Below are positions 1 through 6,944 of a stretch of 21,068 nucleotides of DNA, one piece after another. This DNA comes from SG8-38 sp041576815. GTDB lineage: Bacteria; Myxococcota_A; Polyangia; Polyangiales; Houyiibacteriaceae. Within the stretch, counting starts at the first letter, position 1. Every line of letters begins with the position of its first letter. The position numbers and the translations under genes were made by a program. The stretch is from contig JBFGKE010000051.1 in NCBI GenBank assembly GCA_041576815.1, positions 1 through 21,068 of the forward strand, read 5' to 3'. The notes below the pieces were generated by a model. The model was not told where the DNA came from. It saw nothing but the letters and a program-made list of their open reading frames with translations, and did not search any database.

Positions 1-16
1 CCCTATATGAATTGGG

Positions 17-1732
17 TTAGTGGGTTTTTTTTAGCTTGGACCAGCTGTCTTTGAGTTGGATGGTGCGGTTGTAAACGGGGTGGGTTTCGGTGCTGTCGGG
101 GTCGACGATGAAATAGCCGAGGCGCTCGAGCTGGACGCGCTCGCCCGGGCCGCGCGCTGCCAGGCTGGGCTCGAGCGTGGCGCCGCGGACCACCTCGAGG
201 GAGCCGGGATTGATGCGCTCGGTGAAGTCGCCGTCGTGGGCTTCGTCGAGGGGGTTCTCCTCGTTGAACAGTCGATCGTAGAGCCGCACCTCGGCGTCGA
301 CGGCGTGCTTTGCGCTCACCCAATGCAAGGTGCCACGAACCCTCCGGCCGTCCGGCGCGTTTCCGCCCTTCGACTCGGGGTCCCAGGTGCAGCGAAGCTC
401 GATCACCTCGCCGGCGTCGTTCTTGATGACATCGGTGCAGGTCACCAGCGCCCCGTAGCGCAGCCGCACCTCTTTGCCGGGGGCGAGCCGAAACCACTTC
501 TTCACCGGCTCTTCCATGAAATCGTCGCGCTCGATGAACAACTCGCGCGTGAGATGAAGCTGGCGTGAGCCGAAGCTCGGATCGTCCGGGCTGAACGGCG
601 CCGTCACCTCGACGTCCTCACCCTCGTCGAGGTTTTCGATCACCAGCTTGAGGGGCCGCAGGACGCCCATGGTGCGCGGCGAGGTCGCGTTGAGGTCTTC
701 GCGGAGCGCGTGCTCGAGCAGACCGACGTCGACGATGCTGTCACGGCGAGACACGCCAATGCGCTCTGCGAATCGCCGAATCGCCGCCGGCGTGAAGCCC
801 CGCCGCCGCATGCCGGCGATCGTCGGCATCCGTGGGTCGTCCCAACCGCTCACATGGCTTTCTTCGACCAGCCGCTTGAGCAGCCGCTTGCTCATGACCG
901 TATACGTGAGATTCAGGCGCGCAAACTCGTACTGCCGGGGCACGGGATCGAAGTCGAAGTGCGACACGAACCACTGGTAGAGCGGATTGTGGTGCGCAAA
1001 CTCGAGCGTGCAGATCGAGTGGGTGACGCCCTCGAACGCATCCGACAACGGATGAGCATAGTCGTACATCGGATAGATGCACCAGTCGTGTCCCGTTCGA
1101 TGGTGCTCGACCTTACGAATCCGATACATCAACGGGTCGCGCAGATTGACGTCCTTAGACGCCATGTCGATCTTAGCGCGGAGCACGTGTGCACCTTCGT
1201 CGAATTCGCCTGCGCGCATCCGCGCAAACAGGTCGAGGCTCTCGTCGACGCCACGGTCGCGAAACGGGCTGTTGACACCGGGCCGGTAGAAATCACCCCT
1301 CCTCTCCCGGATCTCTTCGAGGCTTTGGCTGTCCACGTACGCGAGCCCACGCTCGATGAGGTCCACGGCACACTCGTAGAGCCGCCCGAAGTAGTCCGAC
1401 GCGAAATACTCGTGGCTCCCCCAGTCGAACCCGAGCCAACGCACGTCCTCGCGAATCGACTCCACGTACTCGGTATCCTCGGCTTCGGGGTTTGTGTCGT
1501 CGAAGCGCAAGTGGCAGCGCCCCCCCTTTGCGAGCTCCGCCGTCGTGAAGTTCAGGCAGATCGACTTGGCGTGACCGATGTGTAGATAGCCGTTTGGCTC
1601 CGGGGGAAATCGCGTGACCACCCGACCGCCGTGCTCGTTCGTGCGGAGGTGCTCACGAACCAGGTCGTGCACGAAGTTCGGTGCGTTCTCCTGACCTTCG
1701 CCCGCGGCGCCCGTGTTCTTCGATTCAACCAC
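17..1732 (-). CDS. glnS: Glutaminyl-tRNA synthetase (GlnRS)
   Basis: Charges tRNA-Gln with glutamine in the cytoplasm (ATP + Gln + tRNA). The 571-residue product has the class I signature HIGH at residues 51-54 inside PPEPNGYLHIGHAKS, followed by the GlnRS-typical SICLNF. The second class I signature appears as VMSKR at 279-283. The C-terminal half (about 340-560) has the length and layout of the GlnRS anticodon-binding beta-barrels, and total length is close to bacterial GlnRS (about 550). PPEPNGYLHIGHAKS distinguishes GlnRS from the discriminating or non-discriminating bacterial GluRS. The start is GTG; the short region before the catalytic domain (NFVHDLVREHL) aligns with the usual N-terminus, so no upstream start is needed. 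The gene is divergent from the rhodanese gene with an 85-bp gap. Its terminator, if any, lies outside the window. Very sure of family. Confidence 0.97.
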   Translation of the reverse strand: MVESKNTGAAGEGQENAPNFVHDLVREHLRTNEHGGRVVTRFPPEPNGYLHIGHAKSICLNFTTAELAKGGRCHLRFDDTNPEAEDTEYVESIREDVRWLGFDWGSHEYFASDYFGRLYECAVDLIERGLAYVDSQSLEEIRERRGDFYRPGVNSPFRDRGVDESLDLFARMRAGEFDEGAHVLRAKIDMASKDVNLRDPLMYRIRKVEHHRTGHDWCIYPMYDYAHPLSDAFEGVTHSICTLEFAHHNPLYQWFVSHFDFDPVPRQYEFARLNLTYTVMSKRLLKRLVEESHVSGWDDPRMPTIAGMRRRGFTPAAIRRFAERIGVSRRDSIVDVGLLEHALREDLNATSPRTMGVLRPLKLVIENLDEGEDVEVTAPFSPDDPSFGSRQLHLTRELFIERDDFMEEPVKKWFRLAPGKEVRLRYGALVTCTDVIKNDAGEVIELRCTWDPESKGGNAPDGRRVRGTLHWVSAKHAVDAEVRLYDRLFNEENPLDEAHDGDFTERINPGSLEVVRGATLEPSLAARGPGERVQLERLGYFIVDPDSTETHPVYNRTIQLKDSWSKLKKTH

Positions 1733-1817
1733 GCGCCAGGTCTAGCGCGGTTTTCGCGCGGGTGCCGCATTTGCGTCCGGCGGGCGCGATGGACGGCGTC
1801 GGACTATCCTCTCCGCC

Positions 1818-2165
1818 ATGCTCTCGAAGGCCATCTTGGCGGCGCTGGCGATCATCGTGGTGGCCGTCCTCTATCTTCGATTCACGGCGGAACGCATTAG
1901 CGGACCGGAGGCGCGGGCGCTCGTCGAAGGCGGTGCTTTGCTGGTCGACGTGCGAAGCCCGGACGAATTTGGCGGCGGCCACATCGAAGGCGCCGTCAGC
2001 ATTCCAATCCAAGAGCTCTCGGACCGAGCCGACGAGCTCGGCGACAAAGAGCGGGACATCGTCTTGTACTGCCAAAGCGGCGGTCGAAGCGCGATGGCGA
2101 AACGGCTCCTCGAACGCAAAGGCTTCAGCAAAGTCCACGACTTGGGCGGAATGGAGCGATGGTGA
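1818..2165 (+). CDS. Membrane-anchored single-domain rhodanese
   Basis: A 115-residue protein with one hydrophobic N-terminal helix (about residues 4-21) followed by one rhodanese domain. The domain shows the LLVDVRSPDEF strand-turn (41-51), GHIEGAVSIP (54-63) and the active-site loop CQSGGRS with catalytic Cys85. These enzymes carry sulfur as a Cys persulfide or move thiol or redox equivalents. The anchor places the domain at the inner membrane; if the helix is an uncleaved signal anchor, the domain faces the periplasm. The product ends directly after GGMERW, the usual end of the fold, so it looks complete. The stop lies 16 bp before the DsbA-fold gene, so the two are probably co-transcribed. 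No clear Shine-Dalgarno precedes the ATG; TATCCT ends only a few bases upstream and could be a -10 element of a nearly leaderless transcript. The physiological substrate cannot be told from sequence. Confidence 0.9.
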   Translation: MLSKAILAALAIIVVAVLYLRFTAERISGPEARALVEGGALLVDVRSPDEFGGGHIEGAVSIPIQELSDRADELGDKERDIVLYCQSGGRSAMAKRLLERKGFSKVHDLGGMERW

Positions 2166-2181
2166 CGTATCTGGTGGCCGA

Positions 2182-2877
2182 ATGACGATCGAGGTTTCGT
2201 ACGTGTCGGATGTCCTTTGCGTGTGGGCCTACGTGGCTGAAGCACGGTTGGACGAGCTGCGGGCCGAGTACGGCTCCTCGATCGACCTCGAATATCGATT
2301 CATTCCCGTATTTGGCGCCACTCGGTACCGAATCGGCGAAGGCTGGAAGGACAAGGGCGGCTACGCGGGCTTCGGCAAACACGTCCGAAAGGTGGCCGAA
2401 GACTTCCCGCACGCACCGGTCAGCGACCGCGTGTGGAATGAAGTCGCCCCGACCACGTCGGCGGCCGCCCACGAAATGCTTTGCGCAGCGAGGCTCCTCG
2501 AGCGCGACGGCGAGATCGACCCAGCACGCCGAAAAGACCTTCGAGGCCGCACGCTCTTCGAGGAAGCGACCTGGCAGGTGCGCCTCGCGTTCTTCGAGCA
2601 TGCGCGCGACATCTCGAAGCGCGACGTGCTTCTCGATGTGCTGGGCGAAGCGGGGCTCCCGATCGCCGCGATCGAAGCCAAGCTCGCTTCGGGCGAAGCA
2701 GTGGCCGAGGCGTGCCGCGACGTCGAGCTGCGCGACGAGCACAAGATCGAAGGCAGCCCGACGTACTATCTCAACCAGGGCCGGCAAAAGCTTTACGGCA
2801 ACGTCGGCTACCGGGTCGTGTCCGCGAACCTTCGCGAGCTGCTCGAGCGGCCAGGGCACCAAGCGTCGTGGTGTTGA
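2182..2877 (+). CDS. DsbA-family (thioredoxin-fold) oxidoreductase-like protein
   Basis: A 231-residue protein with the layout of the DsbA/FrnE/2-hydroxychromene-2-carboxylate isomerase superfamily. An N-terminal beta strand leads into an active-site-like SDVLCVWAYV (Cys13), a helical insertion occupies roughly 60-160, and the cis-proline loop GSPTYYLN (Pro193) is followed by KLYGNVGYRV. The second Cys of a CXXC motif is Ala16, so a classical dithiol exchange is not possible at this site. Glutathione-dependent isomerase, transferase or monothiol chemistry are the alternatives. Other cysteines are 101, 178 and the C-terminal residue 231. No signal peptide is visible, so it is probably cytoplasmic. 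The start chosen is the ATG 16 bp after the rhodanese stop; reading further upstream would only retranslate the rhodanese gene in another frame. Pairing with a rhodanese suggests thiol or sulfur metabolism. Confidence 0.82.
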   Translation: MTIEVSYVSDVLCVWAYVAEARLDELRAEYGSSIDLEYRFIPVFGATRYRIGEGWKDKGGYAGFGKHVRKVAEDFPHAPVSDRVWNEVAPTTSAAAHEMLCAARLLERDGEIDPARRKDLRGRTLFEEATWQVRLAFFEHARDISKRDVLLDVLGEAGLPIAAIEAKLASGEAVAEACRDVELRDEHKIEGSPTYYLNQGRQKLYGNVGYRVVSANLRELLERPGHQASWC

Positions 2878-2892
2878 GCTGGATCGGCCCGA

Positions 2893-3045
2893 TCAGTGAA
2901 TCGATTCACGGCCTTCGGCGCCGGCCGCGTTGGCCTGACCGAGACCGCACAGCTTCATGACGGCCCAAACCAGACCGCCGCCGCCGAGTGCGGCAACGTG
3001 AAGCGCGATGAGCGACAAAATGACGACTGTGAGTGCGGTGTCCAT
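2893..3045 (-). CDS. Small single-span membrane protein (50 aa)
   Basis: A short frame starting MDTALTVVILSL and ending GRESIH before TGA. Residues 3-20 form a hydrophobic stretch, then four glycines (21-24) break it, then LVWAVMKL continues, giving one long or two very short membrane segments with a short polar tail. A GGGAG Shine-Dalgarno-like element lies 8 bp before the ATG, which is the main support for translation. Tail-to-tail with the DsbA-fold gene (15 bp between stops), so it would need its own promoter in the 141-bp gap upstream (3046-3186). That gap is AT-richer than its surroundings and holds a TTGACG element on the minus strand at 3137-3142, but no convincing -10. No family recognised. 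It could be a chance frame. Confidence 0.55.
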   Translation of the reverse strand: MDTALTVVILSLIALHVAALGGGGLVWAVMKLCGLGQANAAGAEGRESIH

Positions 3046-3186
3046 GTGGGTAACTCCCGTTCTGGTCGACGGGCCGATTGCTGGGGCATTGCAGCCCGTG
3101 TCCCTATGTGTTGAAGATGGGTATTTCGACGCGCTGCGTCAAGGATTAAGCACCGAATTCCCTAATAATATCGTCATCCAGAAGCC

Positions 3187-4614
3187 TCACGCCGCGTGAT
3201 GATCGACGCCAGGAGGCCCCGATGAGCCCCGCCCGAACACCGGCGCACGACCCCGAAAGCGAACCGTCATGGGGATGCCCCGCTCCCCCGGGTTGAGCGA
3301 AAGGTCCGGCTGGAAATCGGGCTCGAAGCCCTCGAGGACGTTCACGTCGACGTTTTGCATGAGCGTCCCCAGCACGATGCGCATCTCCATCATGGCGAAC
3401 TGCTTGCCGAGGCACACCCGCGGCCCCGCGGCAAACGGGACGTACGCCCCCCTCGGAAGCTGCCTTTCGAATTCACGCGTCCACCGCTCCGGCCGATACT
3501 CGAGCGGCTCGGCGAAATACTTCGGGTTGCGGCCGAGCGCGAGCGGGCTGACCGCCAAGATCGCCCCCTTTGGAAAAACGTAGTCGCCGAGACGGACCTC
3601 GGTACGCGTTTCGCGCCCATAGATCCAGACCGCCGGAAGACGGCGGAGCGATTCCTTGAGGCACATCTCGAGGTAGGGAAGCTCGCGCAGATCGCCGACA
3701 CCGATCGGTTTGCCTCCGAGCGTCCGATCGAGCTCACGCTGAGCCTTCTCGAGCTTGTCCCGGTTTTGAGCGAGCAGATACCAGGCCCACGTCAGCGTGT
3801 GCGCGGTCGTTTCGTGACCGGCGAAGATCAGCGTCATCAATTCGTCGCGCATCTGCTTATCGGACATGCCGCCTTTCTCGTCCTTGGCAAACACGATGTG
3901 AGACATCAAATCGCCCCGGTCTTTGCCTTCGCGACGGCGCTCTGCGATCAGACGCTCGATCACCCCGTCCATCTCGTCGAGCGCACGGACCATGCGCCGG
4001 TTGCGCTCGGACGGCCACCAGCGCGGCGCGGGAATCGGGGTCTGCGCGTGGTCGAAAAGCGCATTTCCAATGTCGAGCATCGCTTGATGCACGGTTTCGG
4101 AGTCGCGTTCGAGATCGGTGTCGAACAGCGTCTTTGCAACGACGCGGAGCGTGAGCTGGACCATCTCTCGCCTGAAGTCTCGCTGCTCACCCTCGCGCCA
4201 GCCCCGCACCATCTCCCGCGTGTATTTGGCCATCGTGGGCGCGTACGCGTCGATCCGAAGCTTGTGAAACCCAGGCATGATCAGCTTGTGCTGTCGTCTC
4301 CAGGACTCACCGTCGTTCGGGACGAGGCCGTTCCCGAGAAACGGCTTCCACATCTGCTTTACGACTTTGGGCTTTTGGACGTGCTTGGCATGGGTGACGT
4401 TGATCGCGTTCACCACCGCGGGGTCACGAACGAAAAACGATTGGCCGGTGAGCACGCGGGTCCCAAACACATCGCCGTAGCGCTCGTGGCCGTTCAGGAC
4501 GAACTCGGCTGGGTTTCGCTGAAAGTCGAACGTGCCTCCCCAGACCCAGTGTCCCCTGTGGCGTGGAATCGGCTTGGGGGGCGGGAGGTTCTTCACGTCC
4601 GTTCGAAAAGCCAT
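3187..4614 (-). CDS. Cytochrome P450 monooxygenase
   Basis: A heme-thiolate monooxygenase of 475 residues. Visible landmarks in order: C-helix WRRQHKLIMPGF (105-116), I-helix oxygen-activation motif AGHETT (265-270), K-helix ExxR as ESLRR (321-325), PERW (375-378), and the heme loop PFAAGPRVCLGKQFA with the proximal ligand Cys401. There is no N-terminal membrane anchor and no fused reductase, so it needs separate redox partners; none are in this window. The last 20 or so residues past RGRAPVF look like a non-conserved tail. The N-terminal PPPKPIPRHRGH proline-rich segment is typical of the family. The ATG sits 1 bp from a perfect palindrome (4616-4632) that probably controls transcription. 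The neighbouring minus-strand genes upstream (DHH protein, LuxR regulator) may be unrelated. The substrate cannot be inferred; fatty acid or terpenoid/steroid hydroxylation are both possible. Confidence 0.95.
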   Translation of the reverse strand: MAFRTDVKNLPPPKPIPRHRGHWVWGGTFDFQRNPAEFVLNGHERYGDVFGTRVLTGQSFFVRDPAVVNAINVTHAKHVQKPKVVKQMWKPFLGNGLVPNDGESWRRQHKLIMPGFHKLRIDAYAPTMAKYTREMVRGWREGEQRDFRREMVQLTLRVVAKTLFDTDLERDSETVHQAMLDIGNALFDHAQTPIPAPRWWPSERNRRMVRALDEMDGVIERLIAERRREGKDRGDLMSHIVFAKDEKGGMSDKQMRDELMTLIFAGHETTAHTLTWAWYLLAQNRDKLEKAQRELDRTLGGKPIGVGDLRELPYLEMCLKESLRRLPAVWIYGRETRTEVRLGDYVFPKGAILAVSPLALGRNPKYFAEPLEYRPERWTREFERQLPRGAYVPFAAGPRVCLGKQFAMMEMRIVLGTLMQNVDVNVLEGFEPDFQPDLSLNPGERGIPMTVRFRGRAPVFGRGSSGPPGVDHHAA

Positions 4615-4615
4615 T

Positions 4616-4632
4616 GTTTACATAGTGTAAAC
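4616..4632. promoter_or_regulatory. Perfect operator-like palindrome at the P450 start
   Basis: GTTTACA and TGTAAAC form a perfect 7-bp inverted repeat around the spacer TAG, ending 1 bp before the P450 ATG. The shape (short perfect arms, AT-rich, 3-bp centre) is like operators of TetR-type dimeric repressors. On the minus strand it contains TACACT, a plausible -10, with TTGCCG 18 bp upstream as a weak -35, so a bound repressor would cover the promoter. No Shine-Dalgarno fits between the palindrome and the ATG, suggesting a leaderless or nearly leaderless mRNA. The cognate regulator is not in this window. Confidence 0.6.
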
Positions 4633-4675
4633 TTGCGGGCCACCCCCCGGCAACTTAACAGTTTGTAATTTTTCC

Positions 4676-4698
4676 GTCACGATGGGGAGAGACGTGAC
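4676..4698 (-). repeat. 6-bp stem inverted repeat after the DHH gene
   Basis: GTCACG and CGTGAC flank an 11-bp loop in the gap between the DHH gene stop and the P450 promoter. It lies 27 bp past the DHH stop. On the minus strand it is followed by GGAAAAATT rather than a run of T, so it does not look like a standard intrinsic terminator. It may be a weak transcript-end hairpin or a protein site upstream of the P450 gene. Confidence 0.3.
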
Positions 4699-4724
4699 CG
4701 GCTCGGAGGACCGCTGCTGAAGCG

Positions 4725-5687
4725 CTACGCCGAATAGGCGTCGGTAAACGCATCGATGAAACCGTCGAGTCGATCGCCCGGGAGCGCGTTGATGCCTGCA
4801 GCTGCGGCACGCCCGCCGCCCGTCGGAAACCGTCGACAAAGCTCGTCGGCGCCAGTCTTGTCGTCGAGCGGCGCACGAACGCTCACCAAATACGTTCCGT
4901 CCGCACGCTCGGTCAGTACGGCGTGTGCGCGGCTCGGGTGCGAATTGGCGAGGTCGTTGCTGTAGACCCCCGATACACGCCGGGCCCATGCCTGGTTGGG
5001 GAGGACGAACACCGCAACATCTTCTGATTTGCGCAAGGGCTTCACCGCTGCCGCCGCACGCATGTCCTCGCGGTACCCCGACTCGAGCTGCTCGAACGTC
5101 TCTCGCGCCTCTTCGACGAACGCAAACGGCGTCGAATAGGGTCGCACGCGCTCGAAGAGATCGGCTGGTGCGAAGTGTAGGTCGTCCAGGGAAGACCCGT
5201 AGGCGTTGTAGTTGATGTAGGTCCCGAGGTTTTGCAGAAGCTCGAGCCTGTCCGACGAAAGGCCGAGGGGTGCCGCGATCGTTCGGGCGCTCGCTTCGAG
5301 ATTGTCGCCGAACGCACCGGTCACCGCCCATTCGACGTACGCGCCTTGGAGGAAGCCGTTGACCAGGAGGCTCGTGCATACGTTGGCGTCGGTATCGATG
5401 ATCGCGGTGAGCCTCTGGTGCTCGGGCACCTCCCCGGCGAAGTGATGGTCTACGTAAAAGACCTCCGCACCGACTTCGAGCGCGCGTACCACCGCGTCGC
5501 GGTTCTTGTCGAAACTGATGTCGAGCGCCGTGATTTGGTCGCCTTCCGCCACATCGGCGTTGGCCACCAGCGCGATATCGCGCTTGACCCCCGTGATGAG
5601 CGTGCTTTGCAGCGGCTCCGCGTTTCGAAGCTGAGTGAGCGCGCAGATCCCGTCGGCATCGCCGTTGAAGATGTCGAACCGAGCCAC
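4725..5687 (-). CDS. DHH-family phosphoesterase (DHH + DHHA1)
   Basis: A 320-residue cytoplasmic protein of the DHH phosphoesterase superfamily, which includes RecJ, oligoribonucleases (NrnA-like) and c-di-AMP phosphodiesterases. Metal-site motifs: FNGDADGICA (Asp10, Asp12), ITALDISFD (Asp56), the name-giving DHH at 80-82, and IIDTDA (Asp98). The C-terminal DHHA1 part carries GGGRAAAAGI at 290-299, where most relatives have a GGGH or GGGHxxAAG-type glycine loop for substrate binding; here Arg replaces His. Length is typical of the short NrnA-like group, without RecJ extensions. The start codon is GTG, 8 bp after the LuxR regulator stop, so the two are likely one transcript and translationally linked. 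Substrate (nano-RNA, pAp, cyclic dinucleotide or other phosphodiester) cannot be decided. A related DHH protein with no catalytic role is possible but less likely since the aspartates are intact. Confidence 0.88.
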   Translation of the reverse strand: MARFDIFNGDADGICALTQLRNAEPLQSTLITGVKRDIALVANADVAEGDQITALDISFDKNRDAVVRALEVGAEVFYVDHHFAGEVPEHQRLTAIIDTDANVCTSLLVNGFLQGAYVEWAVTGAFGDNLEASARTIAAPLGLSSDRLELLQNLGTYINYNAYGSSLDDLHFAPADLFERVRPYSTPFAFVEEARETFEQLESGYREDMRAAAAVKPLRKSEDVAVFVLPNQAWARRVSGVYSNDLANSHPSRAHAVLTERADGTYLVSVRAPLDDKTGADELCRRFPTGGGRAAAAGINALPGDRLDGFIDAFTDAYSA

Positions 5688-5695
5688 GAAGGGCT

Positions 5696-6733
5696 CTATA
5701 GCACCCCTTCGACGACGCCAAGCCCGCGCATCTTCTCGACGAGCTCAGCCTGGGTATGCACCCGTAGCTTGCGCATCGCATCGCGGAGTAGAGCCGACAC
5801 CCTCGACGCGGACAGCCCGAGCCGATAGCCGATCAGCTTTCCGCTTTCACCGAGCGCCGCGTACGTCGCGACCTGCGACTCGCGCTTCGTCAGTCCGTGC
5901 GGATCGCTGATGCCGGGCGGATTGCGGATCGCCAAAACGAAGCGCCGCGAATCCGAGTCGAACCAATCGACCATCGACCAGCGTCCGTCGACGAGGCTTT
6001 TCCACATCTGCAGGGCACCGTCTGGGTCGGTCCTGCGCATTCGCCCGCGTGCACGATCGATGAGGAGCGCGGCATCGCGAAGCGCCGCGGTCGATTCGCT
6101 TTCTTGGGCAACGCCTACGGCCTCTTTGACTTCGAAGCTCGTCGGGTCGAGAAGCGCTTCTGCCTGATGTGGGAGATCAATCTCGGGGACGAGGTTCTCG
6201 TTGGCCTTCTTGAGCGCACGCCTCAGGCGAAAGCCCGTGGTCAAATGCGCCCCCACCATCTGCCAGCGATGCCGAATGTGACCGGTCAACGTCGTGAGCT
6301 TGGAAAGCGGCGAGATGATCAGCGCGCCCTGCCCATCCGGATCGACCGCGGAGAGGCCGAGCGCGTCTTTGGCGTAGTCGTGATGGCGGGTCCAGCTTTG
6401 GAACGCGTAGGCGTATTTTTCGCCGGCCGCTTCGCTCAGTGTCATGCAGATGCCGGGGCGGGTACACGCCTGTTGAATCTCGGCTGAACACTCTGCGCAG
6501 ACCCGCGCCTGGCGGAGCGCGAAATCTTTCGGCCCCGCCGCGACGTGCAGCTGATGGAGCGTGACTTGGCCACCGTCGGGCGGTCGCGTGTAAATCCCGC
6601 CGGCCACGCCTAGGCCGTGGTCCAACACGGGAAGACCGGCTTCCATCACTCGAGGAAGCCAGTCCGAGTCTGTGACCTCGAGGTCGTAGGACGCTTCGGC
6701 AAGGTCGATCATCGCTGAAGTGACACGATCCAT
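5696..6733 (-). CDS. LuxR-type HTH transcriptional regulator with N-terminal Cys cluster
   Basis: A 345-residue protein. The C-terminal 60 residues (279-340) are a LuxR/FixJ-type DNA-binding domain: GLTKRESQVATYAALGES, then the recognition helix region SASRVSALLRDAMRKL and a trailing helix. The N-terminal 200 residues are not a receiver or a recognisable autoinducer domain. They contain C79-x2-C82-x7-C90-x5-C96, close to His60 and His63, which could bind zinc or an iron-sulfur cluster. The frame stays open 83 codons further upstream, but that part reads as arginine-rich non-protein-like sequence and crosses a promoter-like element. The ATG at 6733 with AGGG 7 bp before it is therefore preferred; a second ATG seven codons in is possible. 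It precedes the DHH gene by 8 bp. Target genes unknown. Confidence 0.8.
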   Translation of the reverse strand: MDRVTSAMIDLAEASYDLEVTDSDWLPRVMEAGLPVLDHGLGVAGGIYTRPPDGGQVTLHQLHVAAGPKDFALRQARVCAECSAEIQQACTRPGICMTLSEAAGEKYAYAFQSWTRHHDYAKDALGLSAVDPDGQGALIISPLSKLTTLTGHIRHRWQMVGAHLTTGFRLRRALKKANENLVPEIDLPHQAEALLDPTSFEVKEAVGVAQESESTAALRDAALLIDRARGRMRRTDPDGALQMWKSLVDGRWSMVDWFDSDSRRFVLAIRNPPGISDPHGLTKRESQVATYAALGESGKLIGYRLGLSASRVSALLRDAMRKLRVHTQAELVEKMRGLGVVEGVL

Positions 6734-6778
6734 CTTTGCCCTGTGCGCGCGACGGGCGAAATGCCACGCAACATCAAG

Positions 6779-6807
6779 AGTGAACACGTCTGCACCACGC
6801 CCGTCAA
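6779..6807 (-). promoter_or_regulatory. Putative sigma-70-type promoter for the LuxR-DHH pair
   Basis: On the minus strand TTGACG (6807-6802) and TTCACT (6784-6779) are separated by exactly 17 bp, about 46 bp before the preferred ATG of the LuxR gene. The -35 is close to consensus; the -10 is weak. It supports the shorter N-terminus chosen for that gene. Confidence 0.4.
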
Positions 6808-6888
6808 GACGGATCGCTACAACAAACCTGTTAGGCTCGCGCATGTTTTGCGCGTTCGACCAAATCGGCTGGAACGTCGAGCCGATCG

Positions 6889-6910
6889 AAAAAACCGACC
6901 ATCTCGGCCT
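6889..6910 (-). terminator. Putative intrinsic terminator after the family-2 glycosyltransferase
   Basis: On the minus strand CCGA, a 5-base loop GATGG, and TCGG are followed at once by six T. The stem can be lengthened outward by A-T and G-U pairs using the T run. It lies about 35 bp past the glycosyltransferase stop, where a terminator is expected, and upstream of the LuxR promoter. The core stem is only 4 perfect pairs, so strength is uncertain. Confidence 0.42.
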
Positions 6911-6944
6911 CGACGATCGATGCCGCGCGACTCCACTGCGAGCG

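Noticed and set aside
710..1585. A plus-strand open frame antisense to glnS
   Set aside because: GlnRS on the other strand is certain; this frame has no recognisable domain.
3187..3199. TCACGC-C-GCGTGA palindrome over the P450 stop codon
   Set aside because: It is a coding by-product (His-His-Ala-Ala codons) with almost no loop; no T run follows.
3355..4668. A long plus-strand open frame antisense to the P450 gene
   Set aside because: It mirrors the coding strand of an unmistakable P450, has no protein-like motifs and is a usual by-product of high-GC codon use.
4676..4698. The GTCACG/CGTGAC hairpin as a terminator of the DHH gene
   Set aside because: No T run follows on the transcribed strand, and the loop is long for a 6-bp stem.
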